Source: Dehalococcoidia bacterium (GTDB lineage Bacteria; Chloroflexota; Dehalococcoidia; Bin125). From it: a DNA stretch of 64,000 bases. A program made the translations under genes and the position numbers. Positions 52,336-61,941 of this stretch are shown in pieces. Each line of letters starts with the position of its first letter. Position 1 is the stretch's first letter. The stretch covers positions 372,001-436,000 of the forward strand of contig JAJEJC010000008.1 of assembly GCA_022828105.1 (NCBI GenBank). Direction: 5' to 3'. The notes under the pieces are model-generated. The model did no database searches, was not told the DNA's origin, and worked only from the letters and a program-made list of their open reading frames with translations.

Positions 52336-53055
52336 ATGCCTCGCCCACGCCAGACCCCCAATCCCCTCCGACCCACCGCGATCGTCAACCGCCTGATCCG
52401 CGAAGCACCGCTGACGCCCTGGCGCGCGACCTACGATCCTGTGACCGAGCTCGTCCTCACGCTGCTCTCGCAGAACACGTCGGACACCAACTCCGGGCGG
52501 GCTTTCCAGCAGCTCTTGAAGCGCTATCCCGACTGGGACGTGGTGCTTGAAGCGCCGGTCGAGGAGCTGGAGGAGACGATCCGGCCCGGCGGTCTGGCCC
52601 GAACCAAGGCCCCGCGCATGCAGGCGCTGCTCTCCCAACTGCGCGAGCGGCTGGGTCCCGACTGGGACGCCTCGCGGCTTGTCGACATGCCGATCGACGA
52701 AGCGAAGACGTGGCTCACCGAGCTGCCCGGCGTCGGACCGAAGACCGCCGCCTGCGTGCTGCTCTTCTCCCTCGGCCGGCCGGCGCTGCCGGTCGACACG
52801 CACGTTCATCGAGTCTCGCAGCGGCTCGGCCTGATCGGCTCGAAGGTCGCCGCGGTGCCCGCCCACGACATGCTGGAGGCGCAGTTGCCGCCCGACAAGT
52901 ACTACGACTTCCACGTCACGCTGATCCGCCATGGCCGCCGCGTCTGCCACAAACAGCGGCCGAAGTGCGGCGAATGCGTGCTGCTCGATCGCTGTCCCGG
53001 CGCGGATGACTTCATCTACGCCTGGCGCCGAAGCTGTAGCCTCATCACGGTCTGA
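52336..53055 (+). CDS. nth: endonuclease III
   Basis: A 239-aa DNA glycosylase/AP lyase. The helix-hairpin-helix is LPGVGPKTAACVL with catalytic Lys136; Asp154 in PALPVDTHVHRVSQRLGL is the second catalytic residue. The 4Fe-4S loop is intact at the C-terminus: C-x6-C-x2-C-x5-C in VCHKQRPKCGECVLLDRC. It removes oxidised pyrimidines in base-excision repair. The N-terminal ~30 residues are an extension over E. coli Nth. The 6-bp gap behind the small membrane gene suggests co-transcription. Confidence 0.93.
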   Translation: MPRPRQTPNPLRPTAIVNRLIREAPLTPWRATYDPVTELVLTLLSQNTSDTNSGRAFQQLLKRYPDWDVVLEAPVEELEETIRPGGLARTKAPRMQALLSQLRERLGPDWDASRLVDMPIDEAKTWLTELPGVGPKTAACVLLFSLGRPALPVDTHVHRVSQRLGLIGSKVAAVPAHDMLEAQLPPDKYYDFHVTLIRHGRRVCHKQRPKCGECVLLDRCPGADDFIYAWRRSCSLITV

Positions 53056-53077
53056 AGACTGAATGAGGAGTCGAGTC

Positions 53078-54607
<1,530 letters not shown>

Positions 54608-54617
54608 CGGCTCCCCC

Positions 54618-54638
54618 AGTCCCTGCTTCACGCAGGGA
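54618..54638. terminator. hairpin after the carboxylesterase gene
   Basis: GTCCCTGC / GCAGGGAC with loop TTCAC, 10 bp after the stop. No T-tract. A similar hairpin with a TTTCACT loop stands at 56172-56194. Confidence 0.45.
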
Positions 54639-54712
54639 CCCGCTCGGCTCCCGCGCAACGCAGAAACCGGGCCTTACCCTGCGCACTGAATAGCTCACCA
54701 AAGGACCGCCCA

Positions 54713-55675
54713 ATGCCACTCACCCCGATTCGCAAGGACCAGCTCAGCAAAGTCGGCGTCGGCGTTCAGCGACCCGAGGATGTCGTCGTCTCCCGCGACG
54801 GCCGCGTCTGGATGTCCGATCAGGCCTCGGCCGCCGCCGAAGCGCTGCCCGACGGCATGCTCAACCGCGTCGGCAACGCCGGCGGCGCGCCCAACGGCAA
54901 CAACATGGACACCGAGGGCCGGATCATCATCGCCAACGTCGGCGGACTCGACGGCCAGGGATCAGACGATTCCGGCTCCGGACCCGTCCAGCGCCTCGAC
55001 GTCGACACCGGCGACATCGAAGTCCTCGCCGATCAGATCGACGGCATTCCGCTCGTCGCATCCAACTATCCGCACGTCGACTCCCAGGGCCGCATCTGGG
55101 TGACCCACTCGACCTCGCGCTCAGGCGGCGACGCATTCTCCGGCGACCCCGACGGCTTCCTCTTTCGCATCGAGACCGACGGTTCGCTGACGATGCTCGC
55201 CACCGAGATCGAGTTCGCCAACGGGATCACGCTCGACCCGCGCGAGGAGCACGCCTACGTCTGCTCGACGACCGGTTGCCACGTGCTGCGCTACCCGATC
55301 AACGCCGATGGCTCCCTGGGTGATCCGGCGGTCTACGGTCCCCAACTCGGCAAGACCGTCGCCGATCTGGCCGCCATGCGTCCGCTGACGGCCGAGCAGC
55401 GCGGCGAACTCGGCCTCACCGACGGCTGCGGCTTCGACCAGGAGGGTAACCTCTGGGTCACCCTGCCGATGTCGAACAAGGTCGTCGCAATCACGCCGCA
55501 GTTCGAGGTCGTCACGATGATCGAGGACCTCGAAGGAGAGATCATGCAGGCGCCGACCAACGTCAGCTGGGGCGGCGACGACATGTGCGACCTCTACATC
55601 GGCTCAATCCGCAGCGACTACGTCGTCCACGCCCGCTCCCCCATCCCCGGCGAGCGCCTCGTCCACCAGCGCTAA
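54713..55675 (+). CDS. SMP-30/gluconolactonase-like beta-propeller hydrolase
   Basis: 320 aa. AAAGGACC lies just before the ATG. Repeated propeller strands are seen: GVQRPEDVVVSRDGRVWMSD, NGNNMDTEGRIIIANVGG, VDSQGRIWVTHSTS and FANGITLDPREEHAYVCSTT, with NGITLDP as the strongest SMP-30 signature (metal Asn). Members hydrolyse lactones or related esters using a divalent metal; the substrate here is unknown. It has no signal peptide. Palindrome family 1 follows right after the stop. Confidence 0.86.
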   Translation: MPLTPIRKDQLSKVGVGVQRPEDVVVSRDGRVWMSDQASAAAEALPDGMLNRVGNAGGAPNGNNMDTEGRIIIANVGGLDGQGSDDSGSGPVQRLDVDTGDIEVLADQIDGIPLVASNYPHVDSQGRIWVTHSTSRSGGDAFSGDPDGFLFRIETDGSLTMLATEIEFANGITLDPREEHAYVCSTTGCHVLRYPINADGSLGDPAVYGPQLGKTVADLAAMRPLTAEQRGELGLTDGCGFDQEGNLWVTLPMSNKVVAITPQFEVVTMIEDLEGEIMQAPTNVSWGGDDMCDLYIGSIRSDYVVHARSPIPGERLVHQR

Positions 55676-55683
55676 CAGACATC

Positions 55684-55797
55684 TCTCCCCCCGCTCCGCG
55701 GGGGGAGATGTCCCGTAGGGACAGAGGGGGGCTCCGCTCAACCGGATTCTCCTCTCCCCCCGCTCCGCGGGGGGAGATGCCGATGTTAGTGGGGGGC
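55684..55797 (+). repeat. palindromic repeat family 1, copy 4 (two units)
   Basis: Unit 1: CTCCCCCCGC / GCGGGGGGAG, loop TCC (55685-55707), then TGTCCC-GTA-GGGACA (55709-55723) and the GAGGGGGGC tail. Unit 2: the same first stem (55753-55775), but the second stem has decayed (TGCCGATGTTAGTGG). Confidence 0.8.
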
Positions 55798-55809
55798 TAC
55801 GCTCCTCGT

Positions 55810-56160
55810 ATGCCCTCACTCCGCAGCCGCCTCTGGCCCCGCGACCGGCTCGCGATCGCGATCCTGCTTTACGCAATCTGGATTCCCTTCATCGTCGTGC
55901 TCGTCGTCTACGTCGACGACAACAACGAGGAACCGGCAACCGCCGAGATACAAGTCGAAGAGGACGAGCCCGACGACTTCGCCGAGACCGTCGGCTGGAC
56001 CTGGGGCGTGCTCTGGATCGGCTACGCCGCCCTCGCCGCCTGGCTGGCCCGGATCAAGGGCCGCGACCCCGTCCGCTGGGGTCTCGCCAGCCTGCTCACC
56101 TTCATCGCCCTCTTCCCCTTCCTCGCCGTCGCCCCCGAGCGCAAACAACACCTGCCCTAA
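55810..56160 (+). CDS. small membrane protein, hypothetical
   Basis: 116 aa from the ATG at 55810. Three hydrophobic segments: LAIAILLYAIWIPFIVVLVV (about 14-33), TWGVLWIGYAALAAWLA (about 63-80) and GLASLLTFIALFPFLAVAP (about 90-109), separated by an acidic loop (EVEEDEPDD-like) on one side. No family is recognised. The start lies 13 bp after palindrome family 1, so the leader contains a repeat. An in-frame extension upstream encodes only the repeat and is rejected. Confidence 0.6.
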   Translation: MPSLRSRLWPRDRLAIAILLYAIWIPFIVVLVVYVDDNNEEPATAEIQVEEDEPDDFAETVGWTWGVLWIGYAALAAWLARIKGRDPVRWGLASLLTFIALFPFLAVAPERKQHLP

Positions 56161-56171
56161 CCGCCCCCGCC

Positions 56172-56194
56172 GGTCCCCGTTTCACTCGGGAACC
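56172..56194. terminator. hairpin after the small membrane protein gene
   Basis: GGTCCCCG / CGGGAACC with one mismatch and a TTTCACT loop, 11 bp after the stop. No T-tract follows. Confidence 0.4.
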
Positions 56195-56197
56195 AGC

Positions 56198-56240
56198 TTG
56201 ACTTCTGTCGCTCAACGGCCAATAGTCAGAACATACGTAC
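56198..56240 (+). promoter_or_regulatory. promoter with SOS-box-like operator upstream of the 119-aa gene
   Basis: TTGACT (56198-56203) and AATAGT (56221-56226) are spaced by 17 nt and match -35/-10 at five and four positions. GAACATACGTAC (56229-56240) lies where transcription should begin. It differs by one base from GAAC-N4-GTTC, the core of Gram-positive LexA boxes. A near-identical 12-mer stands at 58625-58636. Confidence 0.5.
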
Positions 56241-56263
56241 ATCATAAGGCGAGGAGCCGCTCC

Positions 56264-56623
56264 ATGCCCAACCCCTACCACTACCAAGCACACATCGACC
56301 GGCTCTGGCGGCAAGCCAACAGCGACGCCCCCGCCTACAAGCAGCTCAAAGCCCTCAAGACCCTCGTCCGCGAGATGTTCCCGCCCAACCCCAACGCCGC
56401 CCGCAACCACCGGCTCTACCACAACACCGACCCCTACGACGTCGCCCGCCACCTCCTCCGCGACCTCCACTCAGTCTCTCCCCCCGCTTCCAGCGGCGCG
56501 AGATGTCACGCTGCCCCTTCCCCCTCTCCCCCCGCTTCCAGCGGGGGGAGATGTCCCGTAGGGACAGAGGGGGGCTCCCCGCCCGAAGACCAACCACCCG
56601 AAGAAGAAGACGACCCCCTTTAA
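56264..56623 (+). CDS. hypothetical protein whose C-terminal half is encoded by repeat sequence
   Basis: 119 aa from the ATG at 56264 with GAGGAG 7 nt upstream. The first ~69 residues (IDRLWRQANSDAPAYKQLKA, LLRDLH) look like a normal small helical protein. From residue ~70 to ~107 the frame runs through two copies of palindrome family 1, giving the low-complexity SPPASSG / GGRCPVGTEGG stretch; an acidic tail PPEEEDDPL follows. The repeat seems to have entered the 3' end of the gene or the frame reads through into it. No family recognised. Its promoter carries an SOS-like box. Confidence 0.55.
   Translation: MPNPYHYQAHIDRLWRQANSDAPAYKQLKALKTLVREMFPPNPNAARNHRLYHNTDPYDVARHLLRDLHSVSPPASSGARCHAAPSPSPPASSGGRCPVGTEGGSPPEDQPPEEEDDPL
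56472..56575 (+). repeat. palindromic repeat family 1, copy 5 (inside a coding frame)
   Basis: Unit 1 (about 56475-56507) is decayed. Unit 2 has CTCCCCCCGC / GCGGGGGGAG with loop TTCCA (56525-56549), then TGTCCC-GTA-GGGACA (about 56552-56566) and the GAGGGGGGC tail. Confidence 0.78.
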
Positions 56624-56785
56624 TCCACCCCAAACTCTCCCGCGCGTTTTTTTTCTTCCCGGCCGATCACCCGACCCCGGCCCCGCCGTGCGCATCGCGG
56701 CATGCTCCATCGCCCAAACCACAATGCGCCCCCCCGTCTGGCATACTGTCCGCACACAATCAGGATTCGATTGAAGGAACTCACC

Positions 56786-58495
56786 ATGCACGATCTCGTC
56801 ATCCGCAACGGACTCGTCGTCGACGGCACCGGCGCGCCCGCGCGCAAGGCTGACCTGGCCATCGACGACGGCGTCGTCGCCGCCATCGGCGAAATCAACG
56901 ACCTCGGCCGCGAGGAAATCGACGCCGACGGCCTGCTGGTCACGCCCGGCTTCGTCGACATCCACACTCACTTCGACGGTCAGATCACCTGGGACCCGCT
57001 GCTCACGCCGTCCTTCTGGCACGGTGTCACCACGGTCGTCTTCGGCAACTGCGGCGTCGGCTTCGCGCCCGCCGCGCCCAACCGCCGCGACTGGCTGATC
57101 GGCCTGATGGAGGGCGTCGAGGACATCCCCGGTTCCGCGCTCGCCGAGGGCATCCAGTGGAATTGGGAATCGTTCCCCGAGTACCTCGATTTCCTCGACA
57201 CGCTGCCCAAGGCGATCGACATCGGGACGCAGGTGCCGCACGGCGCGGTCCGCGCCTACGTGATGGGCGACCGCGGCGCGCGCAACGAGGACGCCAACCC
57301 CGAGGACATCCAGGAAATGGCGGCGATCGTCAAGGAAGGCCTGCAGGCCGGCGCGCTCGGCTTCACCACCTCGCGCACGCTGGCGCACCGCGCCATCGAC
57401 GGCGAGCCCGTGCCCGGAACCTTCGCGGCCGAGGACGAGCTGTTCGGCATCGGCCAGGCGCTCAAGGAACTCGGCACCGGCATCTACGAGGTTGCCCCGG
57501 CCGGCGTGACCGGTGACGACGCCAACGCGCCTGAGCTGGAGATCGCCTGGATGCGCAAGCTCTCGGCCGAGATCGAGCGGCCCGTCAGCTTCGCCATGGT
57601 CCAGTTCGACAACGAGCCGGAAGCCTGGCGCGACGCGCTGGACCGCTCGCTCGAAGCGCTTGAGGACGGCGCGGAGCTGTATCCGCAGGTCGCGGCGCGC
57701 GGCATCTCGCTGCTGCTCACCCTGCGTGGACGCCACCCCTTCATCCACTCGCCCAGCTACCGCGAGTTGGACGAGCTCGACTGGGCGGAGCGCGCCGCCG
57801 CCATGCGCGATCCGCAGCGTCGCGAGAAGATCCTGAGCGAGGTCGAGGCGCCCGACGCCGCGCTCGGCTTCATCATGTGGCACAAGCTCTACCCGATGAC
57901 CGATCCGCCCAACTACGAACCCACCGCCGACGATTCGGTCGCGGCGCGGGCCGAAGCGTGTGGACAGACTCCGCTGGAGTTCGCCTACGACTTCCTCAGC
58001 CAGGGCGACGGCCAGAACGTCCTCTTCGCCCCGCTCTTCAACTACGCGCACAACAACCTCGACGCCACCCGCGAGATGATGATGCACCCGCGCGTGGCGA
58101 TGGGCCTCTCCGACGGCGGCGCCCACTGCGGCGTGATCTGCGACGCGTCAATGCCAACCTTCATGCTCACCCACTGGTCGCGCGACCGCAGCCGCGGCGA
58201 GACGCTGCCGCTGGAGTGGGTCGTCAAGCGCATGACCAACGACACGGCCGAGCTCTACGGGCTGGGCGATCGCGGCACGCTCGAAGTCGGCAAGAAGGGC
58301 GACGTCAACGTGATCGACTACGACGCCCTCCAGCTTGAGCCGCCGCAGGCGGTTCACGACCTGCCGACCGAGGCAATGCGCCTAATCCAGAAGTCGCGCG
58401 GCTACGTCGCCACCATCGTCAGCGGAGAAGTCATCTCCCGCCACGGAGAAGAAACCGGAGCCCGCCCCGGCCAACTCATCCGCGGCGCCCGCTAA
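56786..58495 (+). CDS. D-aminoacylase / N-acyl-D-amino-acid deacylase family amidohydrolase
   Basis: 569 aa from the ATG at 56786, with AAGGA 8 nt upstream. Amidohydrolase features: the small beta-domain LVIRNGLVVDGTGAPARKADL, VTPGFVDIHTHFDGQITWDP (metal HxH), GVTTVVFGNCGVGFAPA with the Cys ligand of D-aminoacylases, the catalytic Asp in GLSDGGAHCGVICDASMP, and GRGTLEVGKKGDVNVID-like C-terminal beta-strands. The insert between strands is long, as in this family. The natural substrate may be an N-acyl-D-amino acid, hydantoin-like or other amide. A 162-bp gap precedes it. Confidence 0.88.
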   Translation: MHDLVIRNGLVVDGTGAPARKADLAIDDGVVAAIGEINDLGREEIDADGLLVTPGFVDIHTHFDGQITWDPLLTPSFWHGVTTVVFGNCGVGFAPAAPNRRDWLIGLMEGVEDIPGSALAEGIQWNWESFPEYLDFLDTLPKAIDIGTQVPHGAVRAYVMGDRGARNEDANPEDIQEMAAIVKEGLQAGALGFTTSRTLAHRAIDGEPVPGTFAAEDELFGIGQALKELGTGIYEVAPAGVTGDDANAPELEIAWMRKLSAEIERPVSFAMVQFDNEPEAWRDALDRSLEALEDGAELYPQVAARGISLLLTLRGRHPFIHSPSYRELDELDWAERAAAMRDPQRREKILSEVEAPDAALGFIMWHKLYPMTDPPNYEPTADDSVAARAEACGQTPLEFAYDFLSQGDGQNVLFAPLFNYAHNNLDATREMMMHPRVAMGLSDGGAHCGVICDASMPTFMLTHWSRDRSRGETLPLEWVVKRMTNDTAELYGLGDRGTLEVGKKGDVNVIDYDALQLEPPQAVHDLPTEAMRLIQKSRGYVATIVSGEVISRHGEETGARPGQLIRGAR

Positions 58496-58504
58496 CGACC
58501 CACT

Positions 58505-58598
58505 TCTCTCTCCCCCGCTCTGCGGAGGAGGCCTCGCTGACGACTCTTTCCCCTCTCCCCCCGCGGAGCGGGGGGAGATGCCGAAGGCAGAGGGGGGC
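58505..58598 (+). repeat. palindromic repeat family 1, copy 6 (two units)
   Basis: A decayed unit (58505-58530) is followed by a full unit: CTCCCCCCGC-GGA-GCGGGGGGAG (58555-58577), TGCC-GAA-GGCA (58579-58589) and the GAGGGGGGC tail. It lies between the amidohydrolase and the SPL-like gene. Confidence 0.78.
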
Positions 58599-58610
58599 AC
58601 GCTCGTACGC

Positions 58611-58648
58611 TTGAACTTCTCATAGAACATATGTACTCTCTAGTACAT
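58611..58648 (+). promoter_or_regulatory. promoter/operator of the SPL-like radical SAM gene
   Basis: TTGAAC (58611-58616) and TACTCT (58634-58639) are spaced 17 nt apart; TACTCT ends 7 nt before the ATG at 58647. GAACATATGTAC (58625-58636) lies between them and nearly matches the box at 56229. A second dyad ATGTAC-N6-GTACAT (58631-58648) covers the start site. This would allow tight repression, perhaps by a LexA-like factor. Confidence 0.45.
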
Positions 58649-59486
58649 GCTGCAACTCTCCCTTTTCGACCCCAACCCCACACCGGACCGCCCCGCCACC
58701 CAGGGCGTCGCCGATGTCATCTACGCCGACGCTTCCGCCATCCTCGCCCGACCCACCGGCCGGCTCGCCGACCTCGACTTCGTGATCAATCCGTACCAGG
58801 GCTGCACCTTCGCCTGCACCTACTGCTACGCCGCCTTCTTCGTCCCCGAGGAGGAACAGCGCGAACGCTGGGGACAGTGGGTCCGAGTCAAGACCAACGC
58901 CATCGCCAAGCTGCGCAACTCCCGTCAGGACCTGCGCGGCAAGACCGTGCTGATGAGCAGCGCCACCGATCCCTATCAGCCCGTCGAGGCAAGGCTGGAG
59001 CTGACCCGCTCGCTCTTGCCCATCCTCGCGGCGCGAGGCACGAATCTGGCGGTGCTCTCCCGCAGTCCGTTGGTCACGCGCGACATCGACCTGTTCAAGA
59101 CCTTTGAGCGGATCAACATCACGATGAGCATCACTACCGACTCGGACGAGGTGCGCAAGCGCTTCGAGCCGCAATGCGCCAGCATCGACCGGCGCTTCGA
59201 GGCGCTGCGTGAACTCACCGAGGCCGGCTTCCGCACCAGGATCAACGTCGCGCCGCTGCTGCCGCTCACGGACGTCCGGTCGTTCGCCGAGCGCATCCTC
59301 GATGCCGGCGTCTCGCGGGTCCACATCAACACGTTCCACGAGGCGTCCGGCCCGTTCGCTTCAGGCACGCGCCGACCGGCGCTCGCGATTGCTGATGAAA
59401 TGGACTGGACAGAGGCGCGCCGCACCCGCGTCGAGCGTGAATTGCGCAGCTACCTGAACGAGGGAGGACGGCAGCTCGCCGCCTGA
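58647..59486 (+). CDS. SPL-family / Rv2578c-like radical SAM protein
   Basis: 279 aa. The 4Fe-4S motif is C53-x3-C57-x2-C60 in VINPYQGCTFACTYCYA. KTVLMSSATDPYQPVEA, VLSRSPLVTRDIDLF and NITMSITTDSDEVRKRFEP follow, a pattern shared by SplB-like (spore photoproduct lyase family) proteins of non-spore formers and Rv2578c. The reaction is unknown; DNA-lesion repair is a family-based guess. An SOS-box-like site upstream would fit that guess. No Shine-Dalgarno sequence is seen. Confidence 0.84.
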   Translation: MLQLSLFDPNPTPDRPATQGVADVIYADASAILARPTGRLADLDFVINPYQGCTFACTYCYAAFFVPEEEQRERWGQWVRVKTNAIAKLRNSRQDLRGKTVLMSSATDPYQPVEARLELTRSLLPILAARGTNLAVLSRSPLVTRDIDLFKTFERINITMSITTDSDEVRKRFEPQCASIDRRFEALRELTEAGFRTRINVAPLLPLTDVRSFAERILDAGVSRVHINTFHEASGPFASGTRRPALAIADEMDWTEARRTRVERELRSYLNEGGRQLAA

Positions 59487-59497
59487 CCGCCCGGCCG

Positions 59498-60634
59498 CTA
59501 GAGGCTCGCGTACACCGCGTCAATCATCGGCTTCCAGCGCGGATCCGCTCCAAGGCCGCCGGACATCTGATTCATCACATAGCCGAATCCGATACCCGCG
59601 TCAGGATCGGCAAAGCCCAGCGAACCGCCTGCCCCGGAGTGGCCGAACGTCCGTGGATTCGGGCCCCACTCATATCGCCCGCCGGCCGTGCTGAGGATGA
59701 AGCCCAGCGAGCGACGGACCAGGAAGCCGAGCACCATGTCCTCTCGGGCCGCATGCTCAGTTGGTCCGCAGACTTCCAACGCTTCAGAAGAAATCAGATC
59801 GCCGCCGCCCTGGGCGAGCGCCGAGTAGATCGTCGCCAGCGAGCGTCCGTTGCCGTGACCGTTGGCCGCCGGAAACTCGGCCGCCCGCCACTCGCGCGAG
59901 TTGACCTCACCGGCCAGTCGCGGCGCGGCCAGTCCCAGCGCCTTCGTCGCGAGGTTGTCCTCGCTGCTGACCCCAATCGGAGGCGCGCCGGGCGCAGCGA
60001 TCAACTCGGCGGTGCGCGCATCCTCCGACCCGGGCAGACCGATGTAGAAGTCGATGCCCAGCGGCCTGGCAATCTCGTCCCGCACAAACTCCCCGCATGA
60101 CCGTCCATCAATCCGCCGGATCACCTCACCGATCAACCAGCCGTACGTGATCGCGTGGTAACCCATGCCCTCACCGGGCGACCAGAGCGGCGCCTGACGC
60201 TCGAGCGCCGCGACCATCAGCTCCCAGTCCAGCGCCGCGCCGTCGGACAGCTCCCCATCGACGCCCGCGAGCCCGGCCTCATGGGTCAGCAGCTGTCGGA
60301 CCTTGATCTCCGACTTGCCCGCCTGCCCGAACTCCGGCCAGTAATCGACGACCGGACGCTCCACATCAAGCTCGCCGCGGTCAATCAGCATCGCCGCAGC
60401 CACGGCGGCGATGCCCTTGGTCGACGAGTAGACGTTGGCAATCGTGTCCCGCTCCCAGCTTCGCGAATGAGCTTCGTCTGCAAATCCGCCCCACAGATCG
60501 ACAACGGTCTCACCGCCGACGATCACGCAGAGCGACGCGCCGAGCTCACCGTGATCGGACCAGTTGGCTGCAAAGGCGTCGCGAACCGCGCCGAAGCTCG
60601 GTTCGCAGTGGCCGTGCAGTTCGACGGCGGCCAT
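59498..60634 (-). CDS. serine hydrolase, beta-lactamase class C / EstB-like (second)
   Basis: 378 aa. S70-S-T-K73 (SxxK) stands in TIANVYSSTKGIAAVAAAML, the second motif in GMGYHAITYGWLIGEVIRR, and the third in RTFGHSGAGGSLGFADPDAG (HSG). VRQLLTHEAGL is the conserved helix end. This is the LACTB/EstB branch; no signal peptide. It starts 4 nt after the stop of the LLM gene, on the same strand, so the two are probably translated together. Its similarity to the hydrolase at 9172 is limited to the motifs. Confidence 0.88.
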   Translation of the reverse strand: MAAVELHGHCEPSFGAVRDAFAANWSDHGELGASLCVIVGGETVVDLWGGFADEAHSRSWERDTIANVYSSTKGIAAVAAAMLIDRGELDVERPVVDYWPEFGQAGKSEIKVRQLLTHEAGLAGVDGELSDGAALDWELMVAALERQAPLWSPGEGMGYHAITYGWLIGEVIRRIDGRSCGEFVRDEIARPLGIDFYIGLPGSEDARTAELIAAPGAPPIGVSSEDNLATKALGLAAPRLAGEVNSREWRAAEFPAANGHGNGRSLATIYSALAQGGGDLISSEALEVCGPTEHAAREDMVLGFLVRRSLGFILSTAGGRYEWGPNPRTFGHSGAGGSLGFADPDAGIGFGYVMNQMSGGLGADPRWKPMIDAVYASL

Positions 60635-60638
60635 CGAG

Positions 60639-61805
60639 CTAGTCCGCCGGGACTGCGGCTGGACGACCCGAGAGCTCCTCCGGCAGCGTCGCCTCGAGCT
60701 CGTGGATCGCCGGCAGCACGTCTGATGCGAACAGGCGCATGCTGCGCTCCGCCGTGTCGGCTGGCATCCCGCCCGAGACGCGGAAGTTGCAGATCAGCTC
60801 TTCCGCGGCCGTCATCTGCTGGATGTGCTTGAGCTTCTCGATTACCTGTTCCGGTGTGCCCCAGGCCTGCGGCGTCGCCGCGTAGCGGGCGCGCTGTTCG
60901 GGAGTGGTCTTTTCGTTCGTCTTGCCGAACTCGGCGTAGTACTTGTAGCCCTTGGTCGCCGCGAAGCGCGCGGAGTCGGAGAAGTTGTAGTGCCGCTCGA
61001 CGCTCTCCTGGAACTCACCGGTGTGCTGCACCATCACGTCCCAAGCCTCGTCTTCGCTGTCGAAGCAGGCGACGTTTGCGACGACGGTCGGCTGTCGCGG
61101 CTGCCAGCCGTTGTTGACACGAATCTCATTGAAGCGCTGGACATCGACCTGATACTCCTCCCACTTCTTGGAGTTGGTGAAGAGCATGCCAAGACCTGCG
61201 TTGGCCGCGATCTCCAACGTCTCTGGCGAGATCCAGGCGACCCGCATCGAGTCCAGCAACTGTTGTGGATTGCGCGGGCGCGGGCGGATCGTCGTCTCCG
61301 GAATTGTGTAGAAGTCGCCCTCGTGTGAGAAGTACTCCTGGGTCAGCGCCTTGCGCACCACGTCCAGGGACTCCATGAATCGGTCGCGCGACTCGCCCAT
61401 CGGAGAGCGGAAGGCGTCGAACTCTCGCTTGGCCGCGCCTCGGCCCAATCCGAGCGTCAACTTGCGGCCCTGGAGCATGTTGTCCAGCACCGTGATCTGC
61501 TCCGAGATCGCTACCGGGTCGTACCAGGGCAGCACGATCACCATCGTGCCGAAGTCGATCCGCTCCGTCTTACCGGCGAAGTAGGTCAGGTTCTGCAACG
61601 CGCCCGAGGTCATGATGTAGGGCGAGAAGTGGTGGTCAATGCACCAGTAGGAATCGAACCCCAGCGGCTCCACCAGCCCGCCGAGGTGCAGGTCTTCCTC
61701 ATAAACCTGCTGATCGCTGATTGGCATCTCCTCAGAGCCTGCGTGCGTCTCGAATCGATCCCAATCGGTGTAGTTCTGGAAGTTGAAGTGAACGCCGACC
61801 TTCAT
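60639..61805 (-). CDS. LLM-class flavin-dependent oxidoreductase (second)
   Basis: 388 aa from the ATG at 61805; 20 further in-frame residues upstream lack family match. MKVGVHFNFQNYTDWDRFE, EEDLHLGGLVEPLGFDSYW, TERIDFGTMVIVLPWYDPV and RKLTLGLGRGAAKREFDAF follow the bacterial luciferase/alkanesulfonate monooxygenase pattern. It is closer to FMN-dependent LuxA-like monooxygenases than the LLM protein at 2719. It would oxidise a small organic substrate. A serine hydrolase is translationally coupled downstream, suggesting a short catabolic pathway (oxidation, then ester cleavage). Confidence 0.86.
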   Translation of the reverse strand: MKVGVHFNFQNYTDWDRFETHAGSEEMPISDQQVYEEDLHLGGLVEPLGFDSYWCIDHHFSPYIMTSGALQNLTYFAGKTERIDFGTMVIVLPWYDPVAISEQITVLDNMLQGRKLTLGLGRGAAKREFDAFRSPMGESRDRFMESLDVVRKALTQEYFSHEGDFYTIPETTIRPRPRNPQQLLDSMRVAWISPETLEIAANAGLGMLFTNSKKWEEYQVDVQRFNEIRVNNGWQPRQPTVVANVACFDSEDEAWDVMVQHTGEFQESVERHYNFSDSARFAATKGYKYYAEFGKTNEKTTPEQRARYAATPQAWGTPEQVIEKLKHIQQMTAAEELICNFRVSGGMPADTAERSMRLFASDVLPAIHELEATLPEELSGRPAAVPAD

Positions 61806-61866
61806 CTGACCTGCCTCGTTTCCGAATCCGGATGTTGCGCGTAACCCGCGCAGGATACGCGACACA

Positions 61867-61892
61867 GGCCGACGGCGTCAGCGCCGTCGGCC
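61867..61892. terminator. strong hairpin after trxA
   Basis: A perfect 11-bp stem (GGCCGACGGCG / CGCCGTCGGCC, loop TCAG) lies 50 bp downstream of the trxA stop, before the LLM gene. There is no T-tract, but it is the strongest single hairpin outside the repeat families. Confidence 0.5.
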
Positions 61893-61941
61893 CGCGAGCT
61901 TCGTAGTGGGGATGGGATGCGATCCAGGCGGACCGGGCGAA

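Noticed and set aside
55684-55797. Insertion sequence or transposon end
   Set aside because: The palindromes have no adjacent transposase gene and no target duplication that I can see, so only a small non-autonomous repeat is supported.
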